DNA of 64,000 bases, from assembly GCA_037724045.1 (NCBI GenBank), contig JBBJOW010000003.1:49706-113705 (forward strand), given 5' to 3'. This DNA is from DATLGB01 sp037724045 (GTDB lineage Bacteria > Actinomycetota > Thermoleophilia > Solirubrobacterales > Solirubrobacteraceae). Under the pieces are notes generated by a model, which was given only the letters and a program-made list of their open reading frames with translations, was not told the origin of the DNA and ran no database searches. Shown piece by piece: positions 9,306 through 17,562 of this stretch; the stretch's first letter is position 1, and each line of letters opens with the position of its first letter. A program made the position numbers and the translations under genes.

Positions 9306-9567
9306 ACGGGCCGCAGGGCGCGCTGATCTCCAACGACGAGGTCGCCGCGCACGTCGAAACGCACCCCGACCGCTTCGCCGCCCTCGCCTCCGTGGACATC
9401 GCCAAGCGGATGGAGGCCGTGCGCGAGCTGCGCCGACGCGTCACCGAGCAGGGGTTCAAGGGTCTGCGCGTCCTCCCGTGGCTGGGGAGACCCCGCCGAC
9501 CGACCGCCGCCTCTACCCGCTCTACGCCGCCTGCGTCGAGCTCGGCGTTCCCTGGCCCACTTTCTGA
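9306..9567 (+). pseudogene. Amidohydrolase (COG2159-type) internal fragment
   Basis: A clear family fragment without start or metal ligands: NDEVAAHVETHPDRFAALAS, then VDIAKRMEAVRELRRRVTEQ and GFKGLRVLPWL. A frame change near 9486 leads to ETPPTDRRLYPLYAACVELG and an abrupt stop at 9567. In amidohydrolase-2 (TIM-barrel, COG2159) enzymes this stretch lies between strand 3 and the second metal-site region, so ~100 N-terminal and ~150 C-terminal residues are missing. It lies just after recR in a stretch of debris and is not expected to make a functional product. Confidence 0.75.
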
Positions 9568-9825
9568 GACGCTGGATGCAGGGGTTTTAGCGAGTCGAGC
9601 GGGTCGATGAGGGCGTCCTCGGCCGTCGTGGCTGGCTCCGGTGGCTCGCTCGTGGCCGGGATGTAGTCGCGGCTGCGCGTCGGCGCGGCTAGGTGCTGCT
9701 TCACGTCGGCGGGCACGTCCAGTAGGCCGACCTCGAAGGCGGCCCCATGCCTCCGGGTCCTGGCGGACGGTCTGGGCGGCCCAGCGCGCGAACTCGGCAC
9801 GGCTCATGGCGACCGGCTCACCCAT
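9568..9825 (-). pseudogene. Frameshifted hypothetical gene remnant
   Basis: From ATG 9825 the minus strand reads MGEPVAMSRAEFARWAAQTV and RQDPEAWG. About 9745 the coding-like sequence continues in another frame with FEVGLLDVPADVKQHLAAPT and a Pro/Glu/Ala-rich tail with ATSEPPEPATTAEDALIDPL. An internal start at 9807 (MSRAEF) is possible. No family is recognised. Its 3' end abuts the amidohydrolase fragment, suggesting two broken ends joined at about 9567. The gap to 9913 holds no other gene. Confidence 0.35.
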
Positions 9826-9913
9826 GATGAACCTCGGCGTCGGCCACGGTTCGGCCCGGCGACGCGACCCTTCTCCCGGTTGCCGGGAAAGCAGACCGGG
9901 TACGGACCCGACG

Positions 9914-10498
9914 ATGACCGTGTCCACGGACGACCTCGCGCGGTTGAGCGACGAAGCGCTGATCCGCCGTGTGGCACAAATCGACACCAAGGCGTTCGGT
10001 GTGCTCTATGACAGGCACTCCGTGACGGCGTTCTCGCTGGCGCGCCGCATGATGAGAGGGCCAAACGCCGAGGACGTCGTCCAGGACGCGTTCCTGAACG
10101 TGTGGCGCAGCGCTGCGCGCTATGACCCTGAGCGCGGTCCGGTCAAGGCCTGGCTGATGGGCATCGTCCGCAACCGCGGTATCGATGCGCTGCGCGGGCT
10201 CGACGTCCACGAGCGCCGCCGAGTGGACGCGGAGCACATCGAGGGGTGGCTCGCCAGCCCCGATGAAACCGATGACCAGGTGATGCGGGCCGAGACGTCC
10301 ATAGTGGTACGGAGAGCGCTCGCGAAGCTGCCGTCAGAGCAGCAGACCGTCCTGAGCCTCGCCTACTTCGGCGGCTACAGCCAGACGGAGATCGCCGAAC
10401 GACTCGACGTTCCGCTGGGCACCGTGAAAGGGCGGACGCGGCTGGGACTCGACAAGCTCCGGACCGCACTGGACGCATCCGCGCGCACCCCGGGATGA
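9914..10498 (+). CDS. ECF-type RNA polymerase sigma factor
   Basis: A 194-aa group-4 sigma-70 factor. Region 2 is at about residues 25-95: FGVLYDRHSVTAFSLARRMM, AEDVVQDAFLNVWRSAARYD, and the -10-binding segment with VKAWLMGIVRNRGIDALR. Region 4 is at ~130-185, with LPSEQQTVLSLAYFGGYSQT and the helix-turn-helix EIAERLDVPLGTVKGRTRLG. It directs polymerase to a stress or envelope regulon; the layout resembles SigK/SigL-type factors. Its stop overlaps the next gene by 4 bp (ATGA); that gene encodes a membrane anti-sigma factor, so its activity is probably held by that partner. Confidence 0.93.
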   Translation: MTVSTDDLARLSDEALIRRVAQIDTKAFGVLYDRHSVTAFSLARRMMRGPNAEDVVQDAFLNVWRSAARYDPERGPVKAWLMGIVRNRGIDALRGLDVHERRRVDAEHIEGWLASPDETDDQVMRAETSIVVRRALAKLPSEQQTVLSLAYFGGYSQTEIAERLDVPLGTVKGRTRLGLDKLRTALDASARTPG

Positions 10499-11220
10499 CC
10501 GAGGCGGACTGCCATTCCAGCCAGGCTGCGGCCTGGGTGCTCGGCACGCTCCCACCCGAGGAGGCCGAGCGCTTCGCTGAGCATCTTCCGAACTGCGAGA
10601 AGTGCGTCCCGCTCGTGCAGCGACTGCGCGACATCGTTGACGCCCTGCCGGATTCCGTTCGGGAGGAGGTTCCGCCGGAAGATCTTCGCTCTCGGATCAT
10701 GTCGGCTGTCGAAGCCGAGGCGGACCTGTTCCGAGCGGCCGAGGAAGACGGGCCGGACCCTGGACCACTCGCCGTCCGACGACGGACGCCAAGCCGGTGG
10801 CTGGTCAGCGTCGTGGCGCTCGGCCTGGTGGCCGTCGGTGCCTTTGTCGGTAGCACGCTCACCTCGAAGAACCGGGTCATGCAAGTGCCGGCGGTGCGAA
10901 CCGTGACCGGCTCAGTCACCGACGCGGGCGGCGGTCCTCGGGCTCAGGCGGCCGTGGTCGAGCGCAACGCGACTGCCCAGCTCGTCCTCACCGACCTCGC
11001 CGCGCCTCCCGAGGGCAAGATCTACCAAGCCTGGGTCATCCGCCGCAGATCCGCGCCGATTCCCACCGGGACGCTCTTCTCGGTTCCCCGCTCCGGCGAT
11101 ACCAAGGTCAGCCTGCCCGACCTCGATCATGTCGAGCGGGTCATCGTGAGTGCCGAGCCTCCCCGCGGCAGCCGCTCGCCGACGCCTCCACCGGTCGTTG
11201 TCGTGCTCCTCGGCCGGTGA
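10495..11220 (+). CDS. Membrane anti-sigma factor, RskA-like
   Basis: 241 aa. The N-terminus is a zinc-binding anti-sigma domain: CHSSQAAAWVLGTLPPEEAE followed by HLPNCEKC (His-x3-Cys-x2-Cys) at residues 24-40. A single membrane helix follows the RRRTPSRWLV motif, at about 100-123. The extracytoplasmic domain at ~130-241 matches the RskA C-terminal fold: ATAQLVLTDLAAPPEGKIYQ and AWVIRRRSAPIPTGTLFSV. The model is that the cytoplasmic domain binds the adjacent ECF sigma factor until regulated proteolysis releases it. The M50 protease at 22-23 kb is a possible, unproven participant. Confidence 0.9.
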   Translation: MTEADCHSSQAAAWVLGTLPPEEAERFAEHLPNCEKCVPLVQRLRDIVDALPDSVREEVPPEDLRSRIMSAVEAEADLFRAAEEDGPDPGPLAVRRRTPSRWLVSVVALGLVAVGAFVGSTLTSKNRVMQVPAVRTVTGSVTDAGGGPRAQAAVVERNATAQLVLTDLAAPPEGKIYQAWVIRRRSAPIPTGTLFSVPRSGDTKVSLPDLDHVERVIVSAEPPRGSRSPTPPPVVVVLLGR

Positions 11221-11226
11221 CCCCGG

Positions 11227-11367
11227 TCATCGCGTCAGGTACTCGGCCAGCTTGGCCTTGATCGAGTTGGCGATGATGGCGCGCGCGCCGGGGTCGCCCT
11301 TGCGGAGCGCGTCTGTGAGCGTGCGGGCCTGTTCGAAGCTGATGTGTGGTGGCAGCCGGGGCGGCGC
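11227..11367 (-). pseudogene. C-terminal remnant of a ThDP-dependent enzyme
   Basis: Directly after the stop codon of the DoxX gene, in the same frame, the minus strand reads APPRLPPHISFEQARTLTDA then LRKGDPGARAIIANSIKAKL and ends AEYLTR. LPPHI followed by a LRGDP/ARAII helix is the typical C-terminus of thiamine-diphosphate enzymes of the acetolactate synthase/pyruvate oxidase group. Only ~45 of about 560-600 residues remain, so it is a dead fragment. It implies a deletion that fused the DoxX 3' end to the tail of this gene. Confidence 0.6.
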
Positions 11368-11724
11368 TCAGGATCGCAGCGGAGAGCGCCAGGCCGAGGG
11401 CGAGCATGTGGCCAGAAGGTAGAGGCATGCGGCGAGCAGCAGCGGCGCAACGGTGAGTGACGGAATGATGTCGCCCTCCTTGACCCCGGACACACCGATG
11501 GCGACGGCCATGGTGACGGCGAGGACGGCTGCCGACGCGGTGACGTAGCGGTTCGCGAGCAGCAGCGTGCCGCCGCCGATCTCGATGACGCCCGCGGCGA
11601 TCACCCACACCTCCGCGGCAGGCAGACCGAAGCGCTCGAAGGCGTCGAGCTCCCAGCCGAAGGCGACGAACTTCGGCAGGCCTGCGATGACGAAGGCGAC
11701 GCCGGTGATCGTGCGGACGTTCAA
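11368..11724 (-). CDS. DoxX-family membrane protein
   Basis: 118 aa with four predicted membrane helices: residues 5-22 (ITGVAFVIAGLPKF...), 38-58 (AAEVWVIAAGVIEIGGGTLL), 62-82 and 88-108 (LTVAPLLLAACLYLLAT). The small four-helix layout with a Pro-Lys-Phe in helix 1 fits DoxX/DoxD-like proteins, a broad family linked with quinone or thiol redox in membranes. It starts at TTG 11724, overlapping the GH3 gene stop by 4 bp, so it is translated downstream of GH3. The last ~12 residues (CSPSAWRSPLRS) look like a junction sequence rather than a native tail. Confidence 0.72.
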   Translation of the reverse strand: MNVRTITGVAFVIAGLPKFVAFGWELDAFERFGLPAAEVWVIAAGVIEIGGGTLLLANRYVTASAAVLAVTMAVAIGVSGVKEGDIIPSLTVAPLLLAACLYLLATCSPSAWRSPLRS

Positions 11725-12809
11725 CGGAGGACGGCCTTGAGCGCGAGCACGCGGGCGGCGGCTTCGCGCACGCGACCCGCGGGGATGCGGCCGGACCGCA
11801 CGGCCTTCAGGACGGCGCTGTAGACCACGTCGACCTGGCGCGCGTCGGGGACGTAGACGAGGTCGATGCCGGCCTTCAGGGCAGCGACGGCCGCGTCCCC
11901 CGGGGTTCCGCCCGTGGCGGCGGTGACGCTCGAGAGGTCGTCGGTCATGGCCACGCCGCCGAAGCGCAAGTCTCGCCGCAGGAGGCCTTCGACGATCGCC
12001 GGCGTCAGCGCCGCTGGGGTGACCGGGTCATAGGCGGTGAAGGTCGCAGACGACACGGTCACGGCGGGCGCCTCCTTCAGGGCGGTCCTGAACGGCTTGA
12101 GGTCGCGGCCGCGCAGATCCTGTTCGGTCAGCCCGACGTTGGCCGGGCCGGCCAGCGGGTCCTGGGTGACCGTGCCCTGACCGGGGAAGTGACCGGGCGC
12201 AGGCGCGACCCCGCCGTCCAGCCACGCCTTGACCGCGACGGGGGCGACCCTGGAGATCAGGTCGGGGTCGGCGCCCAGGCCGACGTCGATGAAGGGGGCG
12301 GTGGTCAGCGTTACGCCTTGCGCCTTGGCGTCAGCGGCGGCATCAGCGGCGCGAATCCGGCCCTCGCGCTGGTCTGAGCCCAGTCGCGGCGGGCGGGCGT
12401 CGTCGAAGGAGGCGACGAGCGGGACGACCCGGTTCGCCTGCTGGGCGATCACCCGCGCCTCGCCCGCGAAGAGCCCGACGCCCGCCAGGTCGAAGGCGTT
12501 GCTCGGCCCGACCACGATCCCGCCCCAGCCGTGGGCGCGCAGCTGCGCGAACACTTCGGCGCTCAGGTCGACCCCCTTGAAGCCGACCACGAAGAGCTGG
12601 CCGACGCGCTGCTCGAGCGGCAGCTTCCGCGCCCGCCGCACCGCCGCTGCGGAGATGGGCTCAGGACCCGCCGGGGTCGGGGTTGCGGTTGGCTCCCCGT
12701 CCGGCTCTGCGCCGGGCGTAGCCCAGCTCCCCGGCGGTTTTCCCGTCGTCTGGGCCTTCTGCGGAGCGTTGTGACAGCCCGCGAGCAGCACGAGCACCGC
12801 CAGCAGCAC
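11721..12809 (-). CDS. GH3-family lipoprotein (beta-N-acetylhexosaminidase-like)
   Basis: About 362 aa. A lipobox (VLVLLAGC) lies near residue 12, then a Pro/Thr linker, then a GH3 domain: LEQRVGQLFVVGFKGVDLS, GGIVVGPSNAFD, the PGHFPGQGTVTQDP motif (canonical KHFPGHG), and VAMTDDLSSVTA. Asp in TDDL is at the position of the catalytic nucleophile; the usual KH of KHFPGH reads GH here. NagZ-type enzymes remove N-acetylglucosamine during peptidoglycan recycling. GTG 12809 leaves an unusually short signal peptide with no positive n-region. The start sits 3 bp from a palindromic repeat, so the original 5' end may have been lost. Confidence 0.78.
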   Translation of the reverse strand: MLLAVLVLLAGCHNAPQKAQTTGKPPGSWATPGAEPDGEPTATPTPAGPEPISAAAVRRARKLPLEQRVGQLFVVGFKGVDLSAEVFAQLRAHGWGGIVVGPSNAFDLAGVGLFAGEARVIAQQANRVVPLVASFDDARPPRLGSDQREGRIRAADAAADAKAQGVTLTTAPFIDVGLGADPDLISRVAPVAVKAWLDGGVAPAPGHFPGQGTVTQDPLAGPANVGLTEQDLRGRDLKPFRTALKEAPAVTVSSATFTAYDPVTPAALTPAIVEGLLRRDLRFGGVAMTDDLSSVTAATGGTPGDAAVAALKAGIDLVYVPDARQVDVVYSAVLKAVRSGRIPAGRVREAAARVLALKAVLR

Positions 12810-12811
12810 GC

Positions 12812-12992
12812 CTAGATGGGTTGTTCCGCGAGGCCCGTGGTCGCGGGCGCGGTCATGACCATCTGTACCCGCCCGCCCGTGGTCGGCCGGCGAAGCCCGT
12901 ACCGGTGGTACGGGCAAGTCCGGACGGGCGCGATCCGGCGAAGCGTCAGGACCGTGATCCGAGGCCGCGGAGTCGTGGAACAACCCATCTAG
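12812..12992. repeat. Palindromic element family 1, copy A
   Basis: 181 bp bounded by CTAGATGGGTTGTTCC and its inverted copy ending CTAG. The TIR variant differs from copies B/C (GGGTTGTTCC against GGTTGATTCC), but both ends of copy A carry the change, so the arms still pair. The centre has CCCGTACC/GGTACGGG. No coding content. It lies between the divergent GH3 lipoprotein and lysC genes and contributes the TA of the lysC -10 box. Confidence 0.85.
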
Positions 12993-12995
12993 AAT
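12990..12995 (+). promoter_or_regulatory. Putative -10 box (TAGAAT) for lysC
   Basis: TAGAAT lies 9 nt before lysC ATG 13005, with no Shine-Dalgarno sequence between. Its first three bases are the last three of the terminal CTAG of repeat copy A, so the palindrome end forms part of this promoter. Confidence 0.55.
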
Positions 12996-13004
12996 CGCCC
13001 CCCG

Positions 13005-14258
13005 ATGCCCGGCACGGTGGTGATGAAGTTCGGCGGCACCTCCGTCGCCGACGCGGAGCGCATCAAGCGCGCCGCCGCCCGCATGGTCCGGGCACGCGAG
13101 GCGGGCCAGCGCGTGGTCGGCGTCCTCTCGGCGCGCGGGAAGACCACCGACGAGCTGATCGCGATGGCCGAGGAGGTCTCGCCGACCCCCGACCCGCGCG
13201 AGATGGACATGCTCCTCTCCACGGGCGAGCGGATGTCCTGCGCCCTCTGCGCCATGGCCATCAATGATCTCGGTCACCGCGCCATCTCCCTCACAGGGTC
13301 GCAGGCTGGGATCGTCACCGACACCTCGCACACGAAGGCGCGCATTCTGGACGTCCGCGCGGACCGCATCCACGAGGCGCTCGAGCGCGAGCAGATCGTG
13401 CTCGTCGCAGGCTTTCAGGGCGTCAGCACCGCCAAGGACGTGACCACGCTCGGGCGCGGCGGCTCGGACACGACGGCGGTCGCGCTGGCGGCAGCGGTGC
13501 AGGCCGACGTCTGCGAGATCTACACCGACGTCTCGGGCGTCTACTCCGCGGACCCGCGCGTCGTCCCCGAGGCGCGCAAGCTGCCGGTCGTCTCCTTCGA
13601 CGAGATGCTCGAGATGGCCGCGTCGGGCGCCGGCGTCCTGCAGCTGCGCTCCGTGGAGTACGCGCGCACCCACGGCGTGCGCATCCACTGCCGCGCGAGC
13701 TTCTCCGACGAGGCCGGTACCTTCGTGGTCGGAGAAGAAGAGACCATGGAACGCCCGCTCATCACCGCCGTCACCCACTCCACCGACGAGGCGCGGGTCA
13801 CGCTGCTCGGCGTGCCCGACACCCCGGGCGTCGCCGGGCACATCTTCACCGCGCTGGCGGACTCCAACGTCAACGTCGACATGATCATCCAGAACGAGCC
13901 GATCTCCGACGGCGCCGTGGCCGACCTGAGCTTCACGGTTCCGCGCGCCGACCTGCGCGCCGCCCACGAGGCGCTCGCGCCGGTGATCGGCGAGTACGGG
14001 ATGCGCTCCCAGGACGATCCGGAGATGGGCAAGGTCTCCATCGTCGGCGCGGGGATGCGCTCACATCCGGGCGTTGCCGCGAGGGTCTTCTCGACGCTTG
14101 GCGAGCGCGGCATCAACATCAAGATGATCTCCACGTCGCCGATCAAGATCTCCTGCGTCGTGCGCGCCGACCGGCTGCAGGACGCGGTGCGCGCGCTGCA
14201 TCGTGCGTTCGACCTCGGCACCGAGGACGTGCGCGCAGAGCACCCGTTCGGGAGCTGA
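13005..14258 (+). CDS. lysC: Aspartate kinase
   Basis: Aspartokinase of 417 aa, the usual monofunctional length. The N-terminal KFGGTSVAD (residues 5-13) binds ATP/aspartate; a kinase-core stretch includes FQGVSTAKDVTTLGRGGSDT, followed by EIYTDVSGVYSADPR. Two ACT domains follow (about 265-340 and 345-410), with VNVDMIIQN and GINIKMISTSPIKISCVV, where lysine/threonine feedback would bind. It makes aspartyl phosphate at the head of the lysine, threonine, methionine and diaminopimelate pathways. The next step is encoded by asd, 50 bp downstream. Whether an internal start makes a separate beta subunit cannot be told here. Confidence 0.96.
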   Translation: MPGTVVMKFGGTSVADAERIKRAAARMVRAREAGQRVVGVLSARGKTTDELIAMAEEVSPTPDPREMDMLLSTGERMSCALCAMAINDLGHRAISLTGSQAGIVTDTSHTKARILDVRADRIHEALEREQIVLVAGFQGVSTAKDVTTLGRGGSDTTAVALAAAVQADVCEIYTDVSGVYSADPRVVPEARKLPVVSFDEMLEMAASGAGVLQLRSVEYARTHGVRIHCRASFSDEAGTFVVGEEETMERPLITAVTHSTDEARVTLLGVPDTPGVAGHIFTALADSNVNVDMIIQNEPISDGAVADLSFTVPRADLRAAHEALAPVIGEYGMRSQDDPEMGKVSIVGAGMRSHPGVAARVFSTLGERGINIKMISTSPIKISCVVRADRLQDAVRALHRAFDLGTEDVRAEHPFGS

Positions 14259-14265
14259 CTTGAGC

Positions 14266-14308
14266 ACATACCGACGTGTCCCCATTGATGCACCTGAAAG
14301 ATGTCGGT

Positions 14309-14312
<4 letters not shown>
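14266..14312 (+). promoter_or_regulatory. Inverted repeat enclosing the asd start codon
   Basis: ACATACCGAC (14266-14275) and GTCGGTATGT (14303-14312) are perfect 10-bp inverted arms separated by 27 nt. The right arm contains the asd start codon (ATG 14309-14311), so a hairpin in lysC-asd mRNA would hide the start. It could equally be a DNA operator. No protein partner is identifiable. Confidence 0.5.
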
Positions 14313-15337
<1,025 letters not shown>

Positions 15338-15411
15338 AGGCAGGCCGGTACCGCATGATCGTGCTCCGCTCGAACACGGTCGTGTCCCGTCAGACGGTCC
15401 GGGTCGGCTAG
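15338..15411 (+). pseudogene. Short C-terminal fragment of a beta-rich repeat protein
   Basis: Immediately after asd, an open stretch reads KAGRYRMIVLRSNTVVSRQT and ends VRVG. A GLKAGRYR-x-hydrophobic strand followed by a VRV ending is typical of the last strand of surface Ig-like or carboxypeptidase-regulatory-like domains. Only ~25 codons remain, with no start of its own. Likely debris; the call is weak. Confidence 0.3.
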
Positions 15412-15414
15412 GCG

Positions 15415-16008
15415 CTACCGGCGGAACCGAGCCGCCGCGAGCTCGCGGCGGCTCGACACGCCGAGCTTTCGGTAGATGTTGCGCGCGTGGGTGCGGACGG
15501 TCTCCACACCCACGTGCAGCTTCTGCGCGATCTCGGCGTTGGAGGCGTTCTGCTGGAGCAGGTCGAGCACCTCGGCTTCGCGCTGGGTGAGGAGATCGGG
15601 CCCGTAGGTCTGCTCTGCAGATGCGCCGCCGGAGCCGGGGAGCACGTGCATGCCCCGGCTCGCTAGGTGGATGGCGGTGAGGATGTCGCGCCGCTGCGTG
15701 TCGCGCTGCACCACCGCGGTGGCGCCGAAGGCGATCAGCTGGTTGCTCTCCGCCGGCGTCGCGCGGTCGACCATCACCACCACGTGCGTCTCCGGCTGCG
15801 CCTCGTGGAGCTGGTGGATCCAGACGGGACTGCGCAGCGCGGAGAAGTCGATCAGCGCCACATCGGGCTCGATCTCAGCGATGGCGGCCTCCAGGCCGTC
15901 GAGCGGGACGTCGGCGGCGAGCACGTCGACCCGCTCATCCTCCCTGAACAGTGCTTTCAGGCCGTAGGCCAGCAGATCCGGGAACTGCCCAAGCAGAAGG
16001 GTGATCAC
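15415..16008 (-). CDS. LuxR-family response regulator (NarL/FixJ type)
   Basis: 197 aa. An N-terminal receiver-like domain has the presumed phospho-acceptor in VALIDFS (Asp near residue 55); the usual N-terminal acidic pair is replaced by GQFPD, so phosphorylation is uncertain. The C-terminal LuxR helix-turn-helix is intact: LLTQREAEVLDLLQQNASNA, EIAQKLHVGVETVRTHARNI and YRKLGVSSRRELAAA. No histidine kinase is adjacent. GTG 16008 is preceded by TAGGGT (minus strand, plus coordinates 16015-16020) with a 6-nt gap and no Shine-Dalgarno sequence. Confidence 0.88.
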   Translation of the reverse strand: MITLLLGQFPDLLAYGLKALFREDERVDVLAADVPLDGLEAAIAEIEPDVALIDFSALRSPVWIHQLHEAQPETHVVVMVDRATPAESNQLIAFGATAVVQRDTQRRDILTAIHLASRGMHVLPGSGGASAEQTYGPDLLTQREAEVLDLLQQNASNAEIAQKLHVGVETVRTHARNIYRKLGVSSRRELAAARFRR

Positions 16009-16197
16009 GATCTCACCCTACACCTCACCCCTGACTACCCCGCAGATAACCCTGCACGATCACCCGAAGACCCTCCCCCGCAGGGGAGGGCAACCAAGCG
16101 AACGTGACCGATCATTTGTATACGAACTTCCGGGGACGGACTGGGGTACGTAGCACCGGAACCGATCGACACTCCTGGCGGGGACGTCGATCAAAGT

Positions 16198-16229
16198 GAG
16201 AGAGGGCGCCTGGCGGGGCGCCCTCTCTC
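16198..16229 (+). promoter_or_regulatory. Perfect 13-bp inverted repeat upstream of the DUF1707 gene
   Basis: GAGAGAGGGCGCC (16198-16210), a 6-nt loop, then GGCGCCCTCTCTC (16217-16229). It ends 2 bp before the presumed -10 box TAAGCT (16232-16237) and so covers the -35 region of the next gene. It is either an operator or a terminator for upstream transcription; no T-run follows. A second hairpin, CCCTCCCC/GGGGAGGG at 16071-16090, lies in the same 235-bp intergenic region. Confidence 0.55.
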
Positions 16230-16243
16230 GTTAAGCTCGCCGG

Positions 16244-16831
16244 ATGGACCAGCGCGCCTCGGACACCGATCGTGAGCAGGCCGCCGATACGCTCCGCGCG
16301 GCGGCGGCCGACGGCCGGCTGACCGTCGACGAGCTCGACGATCGCCTCGGCTCCGCCTACGCGGCCGCGACCCGCACCGAGCTCGAGCGGGTGACCGGTG
16401 ATCTGCTTCCCGCGGCACCCTCCGAGGCGCCCATGCCCGTCCGTCCGGGGGAGGACGGTGAACGCCGCATCGTCTCCATCATGGGTGCCGCCGACCGCAC
16501 CGGCCGCTGGAAGCTCGCCCGCGAGTGCCGCGTCCTCAACGTCATGGGCGGCGCCGACCTCGACCTCAACGAGGCCGAGCTGGCCGCCGACCGCGTCGAG
16601 CTGCGGATCACGTCGATCATGGGCGGTTCCACCGTCTACCTCCCCGAGAACCTCAACGTCGAGGTCTCCGAGACGGCGATCATGGGTGGCAATCAGGTCA
16701 AGCTCGGCAACCACACGCCCAACCCCGGGGGGCCGGTGCTGCGCATCCGCCTCTTCTCGGTCATGGGCGGCACGGACCTCAAGCGCGGACCGAAGCGGAC
16801 GCTGCGCGAGCGCCTGCACCGCGGCCACTGA
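16244..16831 (+). CDS. DUF1707 / LiaF-like cell-envelope protein
   Basis: 195 aa. An N-terminal DUF1707 helical module comprises residues 1-55 (RASDTDREQAADTLRAAAAD, GRLTVDELDDRLGSAYAA). The rest resembles the C-terminal beta-solenoid of LiaF-type 'cell wall-active antibiotics response' proteins, with repeated IMGG/VMGG turns (VSIMGAADR, LNVMGGADL, TSIMGGSTVYLPENL, FSVMGGTDL). There is no membrane helix, so it is soluble or peripheral. ATG 16244 follows TAAGCT (16232-16237) with a 6-nt gap, and the perfect inverted repeat just upstream implies regulation. An envelope-stress role is inferred from the domain only. Confidence 0.8.
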   Translation: MDQRASDTDREQAADTLRAAAADGRLTVDELDDRLGSAYAAATRTELERVTGDLLPAAPSEAPMPVRPGEDGERRIVSIMGAADRTGRWKLARECRVLNVMGGADLDLNEAELAADRVELRITSIMGGSTVYLPENLNVEVSETAIMGGNQVKLGNHTPNPGGPVLRIRLFSVMGGTDLKRGPKRTLRERLHRGH

Positions 16832-16860
16832 CCTCGAGGTCCACCAGCGCGCCAGTCTTG

Positions 16861-16935
16861 CGCCGGGTTCTCGACGTCCAGCGACGGGCCGTCGCCGGCG
16901 ACGAGCTCACCGCCGATCAGCAGGCGGGTCTCCAT
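16861..16935 (-). pseudogene. N-terminal remnant of an aldehyde dehydrogenase
   Basis: From ATG 16935 the minus strand reads METRLLIGGELVAGDGPSLD then VENPA before the similarity stops. LLIGGELVAGDG...VENPA is the standard start of NAD-dependent aldehyde dehydrogenases of the aminobutyraldehyde type. The remaining ~450 residues are absent; the frame continues into sequence antisense to the DUF1707 gene's 3' end. It sits 10 bp upstream of the RsbW-like gene stop. A dead fragment. Confidence 0.6.
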
Positions 16936-16945
16936 CAGACGACGT

Positions 16946-17329
16946 TCAGGCGGCGGCGAACGTCATGCGGACCGTCGTGCCACCGCACGAGGGGCGCTCG
17001 ACCTGCATGCGATCGGCCAACGTGCCGGCGATCATCAGCCCCATCCCGGCGCCCGGGGAATCCGAGCGCGGGCTCATGCCGACGCCATCGTCGACGATGC
17101 GGATGACCACGTCGTCCTCGATTAATTCAGCTCCGACGGTGATGGTCCCGTCGCTGCCGTCACGGTAGGCGTGCAGCACGGCATTGCTGACGATCTCCGA
17201 GACCGCGAGCGTCAGATCCTGGGCGCGGGCAGGCGCCATTCCGCTGCGTTCGGCGTAGTCCCGGATCTCGCGGCGCAGCACGCGCACGTTGTCCGGCTCA
17301 GGGGTCGTCTTCCATTGTGTCCCGCCCAC
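16946..17329 (-). CDS. RsbW-like ATP-binding anti-sigma regulatory kinase
   Basis: 127 aa, a GHKL ATPase of the RsbW/SpoIIAB type. The N-box is in LTLAVSEIVSNAVLHAYRDG at about residues 40-60, the G1 box is VDDGVGM, and the G2 region is GAGMGLMIAGTLAD, ending with GGTTVRMTF. Such proteins phosphorylate an anti-sigma antagonist or bind a sigma-B-like factor; neither is adjacent. GTG 17329 is used; no clear Shine-Dalgarno or TANNNT element is visible. It lies downstream of palindromic element D. Confidence 0.85.
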   Translation of the reverse strand: MGGTQWKTTPEPDNVRVLRREIRDYAERSGMAPARAQDLTLAVSEIVSNAVLHAYRDGSDGTITVGAELIEDDVVIRIVDDGVGMSPRSDSPGAGMGLMIAGTLADRMQVERPSCGGTTVRMTFAAA

Positions 17330-17399
17330 GACACCCTGGTTCCCGATTAATCACGGGTTGATTCGCGCCATGTCACCACGGTGACGCTTCTGCCCTACT

Positions 17400-17562
17400 G
17401 ATGTTTGATTCCAAATTCGGGTGGCGCGTGCTTGCCCGCCATGCGGCGCCAGATCGCCACCCGAATCCTCGTGAATACGTCCGTATTCCCTTCGGATCCG
17501 GTCGGCGCCTGGCATCCACCTGACGGGAAAGCACGACCACGGAGGATTTGGAATCAAACATC
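17400..17562. repeat. Palindromic element family 1, copy D (diverged)
   Basis: 163 bp with inverted ends GATGTTTGATTCCAAAT and ATTTGGAATCAAACATC, the right end continuing into CTAG (17562-17565). An inner pair GATTCGGGTGGC/GCCACCC-like arms is visible. It lies between the RsbW-like gene and the HdrB-like gene, and the TAG stop of the latter (17562-17564, minus strand) is part of the terminal CTAG. Confidence 0.75.

Noticed and set aside
11721..13967. A 748-codon minus-strand frame covering GH3 and the lysC region
   Set aside because: Only the GH3 part (to 12809) is coding; the remainder is antisense to lysC and crosses the palindromic element, with Asp/Arg/His-rich shadow composition.
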